Below are positions 24,251 to 36,600 of a stretch of 64,000 nucleotides of DNA, piece by piece; position 1 is the first letter of the stretch; every line of letters starts with the position of its first letter. Location of the stretch: NCBI RefSeq assembly GCF_032362555.1, contig NC_083535.1, forward strand, positions 10,230,001 through 10,294,000, read 5' to 3'. Under the pieces are notes generated by a model. It had not been told where the DNA came from, searched no databases, and worked only from the letters and a program-made list of their open reading frames with translations. The stretch comes from Amyelois transitella (Eukaryota > Arthropoda > Insecta > Lepidoptera > Pyralidae). A program made the position numbers and the translations under genes.

Positions 24251-27200
24251 GATAAAACATACAACATACATACAAAATTTCTATCGTTGTTTATTGCTTA
24301 GCCTCCTCTACAAAAAGTAAGTAAAGGTGGAAATGAAAATATGTTACGAAAAAGTTAAATAATATGTCAACTGTTGCATACAATTTCGCCAGACGGGGGA
24401 TAAATACACACATTAAACAGCCCATGTTTGAACAAAAGAGTGTTCCTTATCTATATTGAGCGTGTATTATCTGCTATGAAATTGCGATAGTGTCACTTTC
24501 GATAAGACGAATGTAAAGATGTGATTGCAATACAATTTTCAATGAACTTAAGCTTCCAACGCAGCTGGTTTTTTTTTTTAAATTATAAAATGCCGCAGAA
24601 TTTCACATGTAAATAATTAAAAGAGACTCGATAATTTGCACATGTATAAATCAATGAATCACATCTGATTTTAGTGTCGTAATATTGAAAGTTGAATTTT
24701 AGATGATGGTAAATTCACCGATATATATTTTTTAAATAGTAATTATTGGTAGCGTAAATACAAGTTACAATCTCCAATATTTTATTTCTTAATAAACATA
24801 AATTTTAAAATAAAGAAAGATAAATCTTTTGATTATACAGAGTTTTTAGTCAACAACATTTGGTTGTATACTTGGGGCTGTTCTTTCAAACAGGTTGCAC
24901 TTTTGGGCCTATCTTGATGTTTATCTTGTATATTGCAAATAGTGTAAAACTGCGAATAGCTATGTCAATGTCAAAAAGTTATAACTTAAACGTCCTTTTT
25001 TAGATTGTGTCTTAAAGAGAGTAAAATTTATCCTGTGATACAGTATTGGAGAGACAAACGATAATTGAATTCATTAGCAATAAGCTACGTGGCCTGCTAT
25101 ATATACAATATGATGCATAAACGATCTTGATTCTTATTTGACTGATTACAAGACTTAATATTAGTTTTGCTGAAAGTGAGCATTTCTAATTCTATTGATT
25201 AAGATTTCGAACAAATTTTATTACTATCCTTTTCTGTTTCTATTATTCTTGGGTGAAATAATGTGAGATGGAAGTTTGATGTTTGGGAACTACTGAAAGA
25301 GAGCAATAAATTACAATTTTCAAATCTTGTTTATTCTTCCGAACATCATTCTACCACCAATTGTACGGTATTTTACCATTTATATATATGCTCGTTTTTT
25401 TTTTCAAATTTGATTTATCGAATTAATTGTTGTAGCAGAAATATAAAAACAATGTTTTAAAGTAATATTATCAAATTTTAAATAGACAAACCAAGTTATA
25501 GAATGGAGTGTGATATATTTAGTAAGCTTAGTATAACAAAAACGTCATCACATTCGTCGTCTTCGACAGTAGAAGTATCGTAATGTTTATTTTCAATAGC
25601 ACGTTAAATGTTGGAATAATAGTTCACGCAATAAAATGTTTGCGAATAAGTTAGAAGCTAGTGGTTTTCTATAATGTTGAGCTATACGCGCGTCTAAGAA
25701 GTATGCGTTATGTATTTCGACATCATCGAGTTTTCTATAAAAAAATATTAAGGAACAAATAAAAACTTGTGATAAAGAGAAATATAGCAATAATAATACT
25801 TATTGACGAATCACACGGGTAACACTACAAAAACAACTCTATTACAAAGGGTACAAAGCATATTATGAAATGGAGGACATTGAAATATGTTTATGCACAG
25901 AGGTGTCATTTACTATGCGTGTGACGTCATTTGCGAGTAACTTTAAACTTTTAGTTTTCGTATTTCAATGTAGGTGTTTAAAATTCGCACACTGATGTGT
26001 CGCTTTGGAAAATCGATGTTGGCAAGACTTTATACAGTAAGTCTTGGAACCCGATATATAATGAACACTGCAATAACTATGTCGTGCAAATAATTAGATC
26101 GGGATACTATTTTTATATAATATCAATGTTTAAACGAGTAAGAAAATATTTACTTATTTACGGCTTGATGATCTCGAACATACGTAACACCTTTACTACG
26201 AATTCTTGTTGACGTAGAATTCTCGACTCAAAGGGGCTTGCATGGCGGTGTACCTAGTACATGGCTGCAAATGTTTCGTATACATTATTTTAAGCTTATT
26301 GGACGTTTATTACACTTTAAAATTTAAATTCAATATTAATTTATTTTCAGCCTAAATACAATTGTACTACATGGCATTTGTTCGTTGCGAATTATTATTG
26401 AAATATCTATCAAATTGAATTTAATGAAAATCGTTTTCACACATCGCTTAATCTGCAATTGCGCTTTATCAATTATTTATTTAAGCATAAACTTTCTGTC
26501 GGGAATTCCGCTTACAAGCTCGTAGTTAGTGATAAATCGCAATACAATACCGTCAGGATCAATATGTGTTAGTAAGGAGTCGGCTAAATCCGACAAGATG
26601 AAATATTTTTGTGGATGTCGATGTCGGATAGAAGCTAAGTCGCTTAAATGCGACAATGTTAATAAAAGCAGTCACGACTACGCTACAATTAACGTATTAA
26701 CAGAAACATTACTTGAAAATAGTATCAGATATTGAAATAATGGTAGGTATATACTCTATGTATATTGTGTCAAATATTTGTAAATACTCGCACGGTATAA
26801 ACCACGGACCCCAAAGCAACACTTAGTATATGACCGATAGGTTAGATACATTATAATTTTAAGCAGATAACTTAACATTTTGTGGCGTAGTCTGACAGAC
26901 ATTTTACCACGAACGACTTTGCTTCAATCGTCGTCCGAGTATTATCGCAGTTGGTTTGGTCATACAAGACGATCAAAGGAGTAGGGTTGTCCTTCGTGCA
27001 AGACGCGCCGAACTGAATGTAATGCGATCTCTAAAAAGATACGGCACATAACTATTTTCTGTAATGTATATTCGCTGGATTTTTTTTAACTTTGGAGATT
27101 CGTGTTTCGAACTTCGTCGAGAGCTAAGTTTGAAATACGAATACAAACGTGTTTTGTGTACTAACAAAAACGGTTTGTTATTTGTCGCCTCTATGTACAT

Positions 27201-27541
27201 TTAGTTGCTGGCGTGAGTTAGTGAAATCAACTGAGAAATTATATCGAACAATTATCCAGCGAGAATGCAAATATAGTGTACAACAGACCATATACCAAGT
27301 GCACATTGGTTATTTGCGCGCAGTTACGTGTCGTTCAATATTTTTGTATTCTGTGGGTTAATGACTCGAGATCGAAACGAATTTTATCACCCACTTAAAG
27401 CTTTAAGTGTCCGATCATAGTTATGTATAGCGCCTTATCAATGTAGGTACCGTACCGAACAGCCGCCTGAACAAACGCCACAAACATTCCAAACTAACAT
27501 AGCTATATAACTGTTTGCGAATGCAACAGTTGGTATATGTA

Positions 27542-27809
27542 AGGTTGCCAGGCGTCCGGATAAAGCTGGGACTATTTGTTTGCCTCTCCGGCCAAAAATT
27601 TCCGGCCCCACCGGCCCTTTTATATTACGTATCGAGACCCACGTCGACTCACTAGCGCCAATGGTTCACACTAACAGAGTAATCAATCCCTCAGTTTTGA
27701 CTGTAAAAGTCTTCGATTTTTGAGGAGCAATGTTGGATCCAGCCGGGCTTATACCCAAAAGTTGGCACGGCTCTAAGGTCAGTCGGGTCTGTGGTGACCT
27801 GGCAACCCT
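27542..27809. mobile_element. MITE with terminal inverted repeats and 5-bp duplication
   Basis: The 268-bp unit begins AGGTTGCCAGGCGTCC and ends GGTGACCTGGCAACCCT, giving imperfect inverted termini around GGTTGCCAGG. ATGTA is found directly on both sides (27537-27541 and 27810-27814), suggesting a 5-bp target duplication. There is no coding capacity. The transposase superfamily was not assigned. Confidence 0.65.
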
Positions 27810-29029
27810 ATGTATATGTATAGCGTCGTTGCACGCGAACGAAACGCGTTGGTGTGCGCGTCCCCGAGCTGGCGAATATGATCAGTAACCATGCGTTTTC
27901 ATACATTTTTCAACGCGAATTTATATGTGTTACTCGAGTCGTCTCGCGCTCTCCCCAGGGGATTCGCGTAAATTCGTGTACCTTTTGTAATGTCACGTAG
28001 ATCTGAATTTGTATGGCTGGGCCGGCAAAGGTGCGGCGGCTGCCTATATAACTTATTTATAGCGATCTCAATAAATCGAAGGCAAAAAGTAACTATATAG
28101 GAGCGCAGTCGCTGCATCGTGTAGTTCCCTTATTAAAATTCGCGTGTAACAATCCAATTTTTTTAAGGCGTATATCTTGCCAGCCATTCACGACCGCACC
28201 CGTTATAAAGACATTACATTTTGTTTTATATCTCCGCAGATATAGTACGTTTCATATTTGCTTGAGAATTTTTTATATATTTTAACAATAGATTATTTAT
28301 ACTGTTAAAAGTATCCTACAAGTGTAATATTATCCGTCCTATCCTTATGTTCAAACATTATGAAATTGTGCTTATCAACTTATATATTATTTTCTTTATA
28401 ACTATAGATACCGTTTTTAAATTTATTTGTATGCAGATCTTTAAACAATGAAGTGCTAAAATAGTATTTTTTTACAATAGAAATAAGCAAGTAAGTTTTC
28501 TTTTTATGTTACTTTGAGATATATTTATGTTATTTTATTTGCTTAACATAGATTTACAAGAATGATCATAATGTAAATGTTATACATAAACGTACTAATA
28601 ATCTGCGGAAAACGATTAAACAAATGTTTTTTTTATCTCCGAGTTACCCATACCAGGTACTTTATTGTGAGAAGTTCGAAAGAACAAGCTCTTCTAGGTG
28701 TAATTTTTATTATAATTTATTTTAAATTTACGATAGGTTTACGATTCATCATGTTGCAAATTCCGATCTATGGTCAAATGGTCACTGATGTTCTACGGAA
28801 CTTGAGATGGAAATATTTTGAGATAATTATAAGTGTATATTTTTTTCTAATAAATAAAACGATTAAATTAAGTTGTTTTACTTGTTAAATCCAATGCCCA
28901 TAATAATTCTCCGAGATAACTGCACAAGGAGTTGATTTCGTAATCAAATTTCATTCACGAACATTTCTAATGCATTAGTACCATCACTCTCTTCCTATCG
29001 CTAAGCTCAACCCTTAAAGCCTGTCCCTA

Positions 29030-29185
29030 TGCCAATACATACATACATAATGAAAAATACCAAGAAATCACGCCTTTTTCCCGGAGATGTAGGTAGAGAC
29101 TACATCTTTCCACGATCTCTGCATACTTCTTTCGCTTCATCTATATTTATAACTCTCTTCATGCAAGTTGGGCGGTTTCGGGTAT
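29030..29185 (-). mobile_element. 5'-truncated 3' fragment of the RTE-like element
   Basis: The minus strand matches the last ~150 bases of the element at 7649-9772, including the CTTCATGCAAG region, the GCAGAGATCGTGG segment, GGCGTGATTT and a short TATG-type tail near 29030-29050. The reading frame is not maintained. It is a typical 5'-truncated insertion, older than the copy in syntaxin-7. Confidence 0.8.
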
Positions 29186-29820
29186 TCTGTACTAAGTTTC
29201 ATCGAAATTGGGCTAGCACTTTATTGGGGCTTAGCTTCCCAAGGTTTACGGTGAAAATAGCCCATTTGTCTGCCTCTATGCCGAATATCATCAAATCGGT
29301 CCAATAATTCTTCAGTGAGTATAAAATTTGTAAAACGAGCCTTTTTTCCACAAATTAACCTTTTAAAAAAGTGCACAAGCTAAGTGTTATATGGGTTATC
29401 GTTTCATCTCTTAATCAGTTTATCACTTCGCTTTGATTCTTCATTAAATTTTTATCAAAAGGCTTACGCTTTTTTAAGAAGGTATCAGTAAAATATACTG
29501 ACATTAAACAACATGTACTAGGTATTTTATAACAGGTATTACATCCCAACCAGACACCTGAATACTTATAATCACGTTTTTATCCATTTCGGGATAGACA
29601 ATCCCCAGTGTTGTCAACGCCACACGTCACAGTAATAAAAAATAGAACCATGCGACCTATATCACGCAAGCAAAGATTTAACGGATTGGAGCATAAATAC
29701 ACAACAACAGACACAACATCGTCGGAGCCGCAGGCGTAACACCTAGCCTGGTGGAAGATCTTCCCTTTGTAGCGGTCGAGCCCGAACTATCGCTCCCGAA
29801 GACAGACTGTAGTACTAACT

Positions 29821-29856
29821 TGGCCTTACAGACTGCAGCTACAGACTGTAAGGCCA
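29821..29856. repeat. Short inverted repeat, 15-bp arms
   Basis: TGGCCTTACAGACTG (29821-29835) pairs with CAGACTGTAAGGCCA (29842-29856) at 14 of 15 positions across a 6-nt loop. It lies in a locally GC-richer segment (about 29690-29870) of unknown nature. Confidence 0.7.
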
Positions 29857-30618
29857 CGTTTATAATGGGATTGAGGTTCAAATAGGGCAAGATTAAATAT
29901 TCCATCTCCTAAAAGAATTCCCTGCTTGTTGTGGTGTTGTTGTACCTCAGATTGAGAGTGAGAAGATAAGACAAGTCGTGTCAACATTATTGAAAAGTAA
30001 ATGAAAAAGTGATGGATACGTCAACTTATAACTCTCCTCTTTTTATAGATACACCGTAAAATCGAATAAAAAAAGAACAACGGTTAACACTGCGACACTA
30101 CACTCGACAGTTCGAGCTGAAGTGAAAACTTCAATACTAAGTAATATTCTGAGTGATCGTTATGAACAAAAATCGGGTATAAATAAAACAAAATCCATAA
30201 AAAAATGGCTCATAAATTAGCCATTTTTCCATTAATTCTAGTATAAAAGATCTTATAAATCAAATAATACAATTGGACCCTTTTCTTATCTTATGTATAT
30301 ATATATATATATTTATAAATTTATGTAAATAATGAACATTTAATGATAAAAATATCAAAACTAGTATCGATCGAGCAATCCTAGTACGTACTCAGTATCG
30401 CTTGCGGTAGCCGTTCGTTCCAACCCTACTCATTTGATTTGGAAATGTCAAACAAACAAATATCAGACAGAAGTGTGTGCGTGATAAAATAGGTACAAGT
30501 AGGAATAAATTGTATTCAATATATATTTATTTGAAGGCATCTGCATATGGTACTTAATTCCATGTAGTCCGTACCTTCGCACAGTTGCCTTTCAACGTGC
30601 GCTCACAACGGAAGTGCA

Positions 30619-33600
30619 ATGAATTCTATTTGTTATAATGGGGCCAATGACAGACTTATCCACGAAGCTGATCAGCTAATATCTCATATAGAAAGGGGAA
30701 CCACGTTGCATAAGTTCTATCCCAGGAAGCGGCCTGAGCGCCGGAATTTGTTGGTGCGACGCGAGACCCATCAGGTGATATGGTACAAGACTGTTGCCCC
30801 TCAAAAACAGGCATACGAAGGTTCGCTGGATATACGAGATGTGAAAGAGGTACGCGTCGGGAAGTCGTCAAAAGACTTCGAACGGTGGCCAGATGAAACG
30901 AAGAGGATCGAGAGCTCCAAATGCTTTACTATTTACTATGGTACAGAGTTCAAACTGCGCTCCGCGTCATTTGCAGGTACTTTAGTCAGTCTTGAAAACA
31001 TTGCTATATTTATCAGCACCAAGAATTTGAGTCATTGTTATAATTCTATGAGTGTTATTGATAGTACTCAGCTGGTGTAATGTTTACAGGCAGGTTTAAA
31101 ATAGGACAGCAACTCATTTCCACTCGGTTTTGTTTGGTAGTGAGGTTATATTTGTATTTCTTTTTATTTGACTGTATTAATTATCAATTCTTTATTGGTG
31201 GATAAAAACTTACAATAAATCTGTGGTCATAATTAGTCATATCGTTTTTAATTAATAAAGTTTTTAAAATATTTCAGATACATACAGGCTTGTAATAAGC
31301 AATAAATTTATAATAAAGTTATCATCTTATTTAAAAATTTCAACTCCATTTACATTTGAGCTGTGGCAATACATATTTTTTTTCTGTTTCATCTTATTGT
31401 AAATCTGTTTCTGTAAAATTAGCCACATGCTGTCAGTTTGCATTTGTGCATTTATGTCATTGCATTGATTAACTTATCCAGTGAGTTGTCTCTCACACAT
31501 AGTCAATATTCACTACAAATCCATGTCTGTCTATCAGACGAGTTCATTCCTATAGTTGTTGAGTTTATCTTGGTAGTCTTTACGATTTGACAAAATTTCC
31601 CTGATTCATGACCATATAGATTAACTCCTACTGGACACTTCTGTTGTCAGTTGCTTTCTGTCAGACTGGAATTGACCAGGTCATTTATTCCCATTGATAT
31701 CATACAATGCTCCAGGCCCTAATACCTGATAGAGTTCAATGGGAATTATGCAAAGACAAGTGAGAGAAAGAAAGATAGATGATATATAATGTTATATGAT
31801 AACGATATATAACGTATAAATTAAGGTTATATATCATCTATCTTTCTTTCTCTCACTTGTCTCACTCTTGTTATTAATAATAAGAACGACAGTGCATCAC
31901 AATTTCTCAGGGCAGGTTAGTCATCTGGTATTGCAGTTGCAAAAGAAATATGCTTTGATGAAAGAGATGTAAGATTAATATCTTATTCATATAGGAAAGA
32001 GAGAACTTCTAGAACCTATATTCATATAGGAAATTGGCAGAGATGTAGTGCAAATCAATTATTAAGTAACAAACCTTTTTTTTCTACAAATCACTTTATT
32101 GCGGAAACAGGTATTCTATGAGTGTATTTACTAATTTTAATAATCACAGATATATAATTATGCTTTATAATTTTAGCCAACACAGACAAAGAGTGTGAGA
32201 GTTGGGTGAAAGGATTGCGGTTCCTTGTAGAAGAGGCAATAAGTGCTTCTTATCCATTGCAAATTGAGAGATGGCTTCGCAAAGAGTTTTATTCTATAGA
32301 AAATTCGAATGAAAAGTAAGTGAAATAATTTTAACTGTGTTACATGTTTAGGAATACTAAAATGGAGAATGTGGTTTAGGATTTACATCAGTGGTTTCCT
32401 AAATATAATGTAAAGCAATAAGACAAAAGGATTGAATTTTGAACCCAGACTGAGGGTGCAACTGAGAACATGGCAAGATGTGAGAAAACTGATAATCACT
32501 AACAAAAATTTCTACTATAATAAAAAATAATAAATTCTAGATTCATAATACAAAAGCTATATCTATTAGTGTTAATGTGGATCTGGGCTATCTTGTTTTC
32601 AATGTCTATTGTACACTAGTAAAGTGGAGCATAGTGGATGCGTCATAAATCAATGTAAAACTATTCCTTAACCTTACACCGGGCAAGCCGTCTGGTCTCT
32701 TAGCGATGAATAATAAACATTCCTGTTTCAAATGTTTCCTATTTGTGTTTAGATAAAACAATAAGAGATATAACTCTTGCAGGTTTATCTAAATTGTTTA
32801 CTTGTTATTAAGCTCATCAATGGTGTCGTTTGGCATTTGTCTTGGTTGCTCCTTAAGAATGATCCTGAGCTCTGTCTATGACCATAAACATGATCTGGAT
32901 ATGTCAGGTAGTTACATGCAGCGACTCCTGCCTGCCTTCCGTGACCCCCCTTAATTGAATTTTTAGAAATGTGGTTTTATAATGTATTGTAATTTATTCC
33001 ATTTTACTGTGTATGATAAAGTAAAAAAGGTTTTACTTTCATGTGCATTGCACATCCATAGGGGATATGCAGGTGAATATTTGAAACATAGGTACATTGT
33101 ATGTGTGGTTGCTGGAACAATATTATCTTTCTTTGCCTGTGTACTTTCTCATTAGATTTCGTAGGAAGCGACTAAGAGAATAAGCACTTAAACCTGGTGC
33201 ATCTACAGTGACAGTGGTCTGAAGGAAGTCACTCTTTATAATTTAGTGCCTGACTAACCCAACCATGCATCATGGTAATGGGGGAAGAAGCAAAGAGCAA
33301 GGGATTATTGAAAAAATTGATTTAAGTGAAATATTTCAAAAGAGAAAAACCTTTTTTGGTTGAATTTAATGCACATTCTAATATAAATTCTATTGTTTCA
33401 CATTTCTAATTACATATTTAATTTTCAGGATAACTTTGAAGGAAGTGAAAGCTTTTTTACCAAAAATTAATTGTAAAATACCAACTAGTAAGCTACGCGA
33501 CATATTTCAAGAGGTCGACACTCACAAACGGGGTGAAATTGGATTTGATGACTTCTCTATTTTGTACCATAAACTCATATTTGATGAAAACGTATGTCTT

Positions 33601-36600
33601 CCCTCATTTGTATTACAATTTAAGGTTACTTTTTTCATGGTCAGTCGTTATCTCAAAAGTTCATGGCCGATGAAAGATAAGAAGTAAAAGAATATTGTTC
33701 CTTGTATTTTATTACTTTACATAATTGTTATTTTTTTTTATCTACCAGCTTTTACCCGCTGCTTGCGCCACCTACAATAGAATTTTTCGCAAATCCTACG
33801 GGAACTTTAGTTTTTACCGGATAAAAAGTACCCTATGTCCTTCTCCAGTCTCTCAATACATTGTGTATAGTATTCAAGAAGATAACGCGTGAAGAGAAAA
33901 AAATATGGTATCAATGATAACTAATATTTTACATTATAAATGCGGACGTGTTTACGCCACGAGTAGGTAAATCAGTAAATACACCGAGTGACTCCCGTCT
34001 TACATGGTTAACTGGTTAAAAGGGGATTCTAACCCAGTTTTGAGCATGGTTGCTGCAGTAGACAAAACTGTTTATAAATTTCGCAGAATGTTCACGAAAT
34101 ATTCGACAAGCATCACCTCTACTCGTCAAACGGGAGTATCATCTCGTTGCGAGAGTTCCAGAAGTTTCTGCTCATTGAACAACATGACCGTCTCGGCGAC
34201 GATGAGATGCGAGCGTCCCAGTTCATCCGGGATTACCTGAGGGACCCTCAGAGGGATACCGCCGAACCCTACTTCACTTTGAGTGAGGTATGTAAAGAAT
34301 ATTTCAATATTTTTGTGGATTTTGTTTCTCCCGACTTAAGGTTCCAAGACAAGAGTTAGGCATTGAGCGTATGTGCACTAACTTGGACCTCATATTGCTT
34401 GTCTTCAGCCAGATTTAGGTCAAATGAACTCATAATTAAAATAAATAAAAACAAGTCGGACCATTGCGAACTTTGATCATGTCTTTCATAGGTGCCTCTA
34501 ACGACATCTGAGGGACGAAGATGGAATATCTTATTCCAAAGTACTTGAAATATACATAAATATACGTTGAGGGGGAAAAAGTTTACCTTTATACTTAGTT
34601 ATTATGCATTTAAATACATCTTAACATAACATGACAACATGATAATTTGTTGCAGTTTGTGGAAATGTTATTTTCGAAACAAAATTCGATATGGGACAGC
34701 AGCCACGATAAAGTGACCCAAGACATGAATAGGCCTCTTTCACACTACTGGATATCATCTTCACACAATACGTAAGTGTCTCATATCTTTTTGGCAGAAG
34801 ATAAAATAGGTAATTTACGATTAATCTTTATTAATATAGTTCCTGAAGTTACCGCACATACATCGGTCTTGTTTTTATTTTAAGACACAGTCCTGCTATA
34901 CCGTATTTCCCGATCAGTTTAAAGGTAAATTAAAGTTTTTATTTTGTTATGTTACTTTCTTTTAGGTATCTCACGGGGGACCAGTTCTCTAGTGAATCTT
35001 CTCTTGAGGCGTACGTTAGATGTCTTAGATCGGGCTGCCGATGCATTGAGCTAGACTGTTGGGACGGCCCCGACGGCATGCCTTTCATATACCACGGACA
35101 CACGCTCACAACCAAAATAAGATTCATGGACGTCCTCCGAACAATAAAAGAACACGCCTTCGTTACCTCCGACTACCCACTCATATTGTCCATAGAAGAT
35201 AACTGCTCCCTGCCCCAACAAAGAAAAATGGCTAGTGCTTTTCAGGATGTCTTCGGCGACATGCTATTAGTTCAGCCGAGTGAGAAAAACGAAACCGCTT
35301 TACCGTCCCCGCACGATTTACGCAGAAAAATCATTTTGAAACACAAAAAGTTGCCGGAAGGCGCCGAGGAGAATTCTTTTGCCGTGCGCCAGGAGGAGGG
35401 AAAGGATCTAGATTTGAGAAATTCTATAAAAAATGGTATCCTCCTTTTAGAAGATCCTGTCGATAAGGAGTGGAATCCTCACGCGTTCGTGCTGACGGAG
35501 AATAAGCTGTATTACACCGAGCATTATAGTGCACAGAGGGAAACTGATGGAGATAGTGATAGTGAGTTGGAGGGTGACAACACTAGTATACCTCAAGACG
35601 AGTTGCATTTCGGGGAGTGTTGGTTTCACGGCAAGCTGGCGGGCAATAGGCAGGAGGCTGAGGACTTGCTTAGGGCGCACGCTCACCTGGGCGATGGGAC
35701 TTTTTTGGTGAGGGAGAGTGTGACTTTCGTCGGGGACTACTGTCTGTCTTTTTGGAGGCAAGGGAAGGTGAACCACTGCCGCATAAAGCTGAAGCAAGAA
35801 CGCGGCGTTACCAAGTACTTTCTCATCGATATGGTTTGCTTTGACAGCCTCTACAGTTTGATCATGCATTATAAGCAACACCCGTTGAGGAGTCAGGTAA
35901 GTTATGAATAATGACCTCTTAGTCTTTAATTGTCTACATGATAAGAAGAAAAAGGTCGTGAATGATCTTTAAAATTATAATAATATGCGTAATAGGTAAA
36001 TGATAGAAAAACTAGATAAAGTTGAGGGAATGATGCGCCTGCGCGAAGTAGAAATAAAATGAAAAATAATACTTTGCCCCGTTCTAATTGGCTTAATAAT
36101 AAACTGATGCGTATAATAAATTATTTAGTATTTTAGTATTAATTAGGAATTATTCGGTTGTTTGAATTATACTCACATGCTATAGACGCCATGCCAGTAC
36201 AGCGTTCGTTTTAAACCTTAAAGATGAAGGCTATATTAAGAAAGAAAAATGTAGATATTGTTATCTTAATGCAGTATTTTCCACTTTTCTATCTTCTCTT
36301 TTGTTATGTGCATCACACTTTAAGATTACTTGATTTTCTAGGTTCTGCAGCCAAATAGCCTGATAGCTTTATATGTTCGTCTCTCCGTCCCTATTTCACA
36401 GCCATTTTATTGGGAATATTGTATTCAGGAGTTCCTGATCACACTCAAAGAGCCGGTGCCACAGCCGAACAAGCACGAGGGCAAGGAGTGGTTCCATCCT
36501 CACTGCACGAGGGCGCAGGCCGAAGAGTTGTTGCGGAAAGCGAACACAGATGGCGCTTTCCTAGTGAGACCTAGCGAGAAGGAACCAAACTCATTCGCCA

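Larger units (their letters stand above)
24300..30618. other. Gene-poor spacer between PAN3 and PLC-gamma
   Basis: About 6.3 kb with no convincing protein-coding exon. It is mostly AT-rich, with a CG-richer patch at about 27,480-28,100, a MITE at 27542-27809, an RTE 3' fragment at 29030-29185 and a short inverted repeat at 29821-29856. Longer open frames here (for example 28577-28888) have no recognisable family features and biased low-complexity content. The PLC-gamma promoter should lie near the right end, within the last few hundred bases. Confidence 0.6.

Noticed and set aside
28577..28888. 103-codon open frame in the PAN3/PLC-gamma spacer
   Set aside because: Low-complexity hydrophobic and basic sequence in AT-rich DNA, with no splice context or recognisable motif.
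34056..34086. Earlier acceptor (GTTGCTGCAG) for PLC-gamma exon 4
   Set aside because: It would bring an immediate TAG into the frame; the acceptor at 34085-34086 gives a clean frame and the family sequence.
35447..35881. 144-codon minus-strand frame
   Set aside because: It is the antisense shadow of the large PLC-gamma exon, which has clear catalytic and SH2 motifs.
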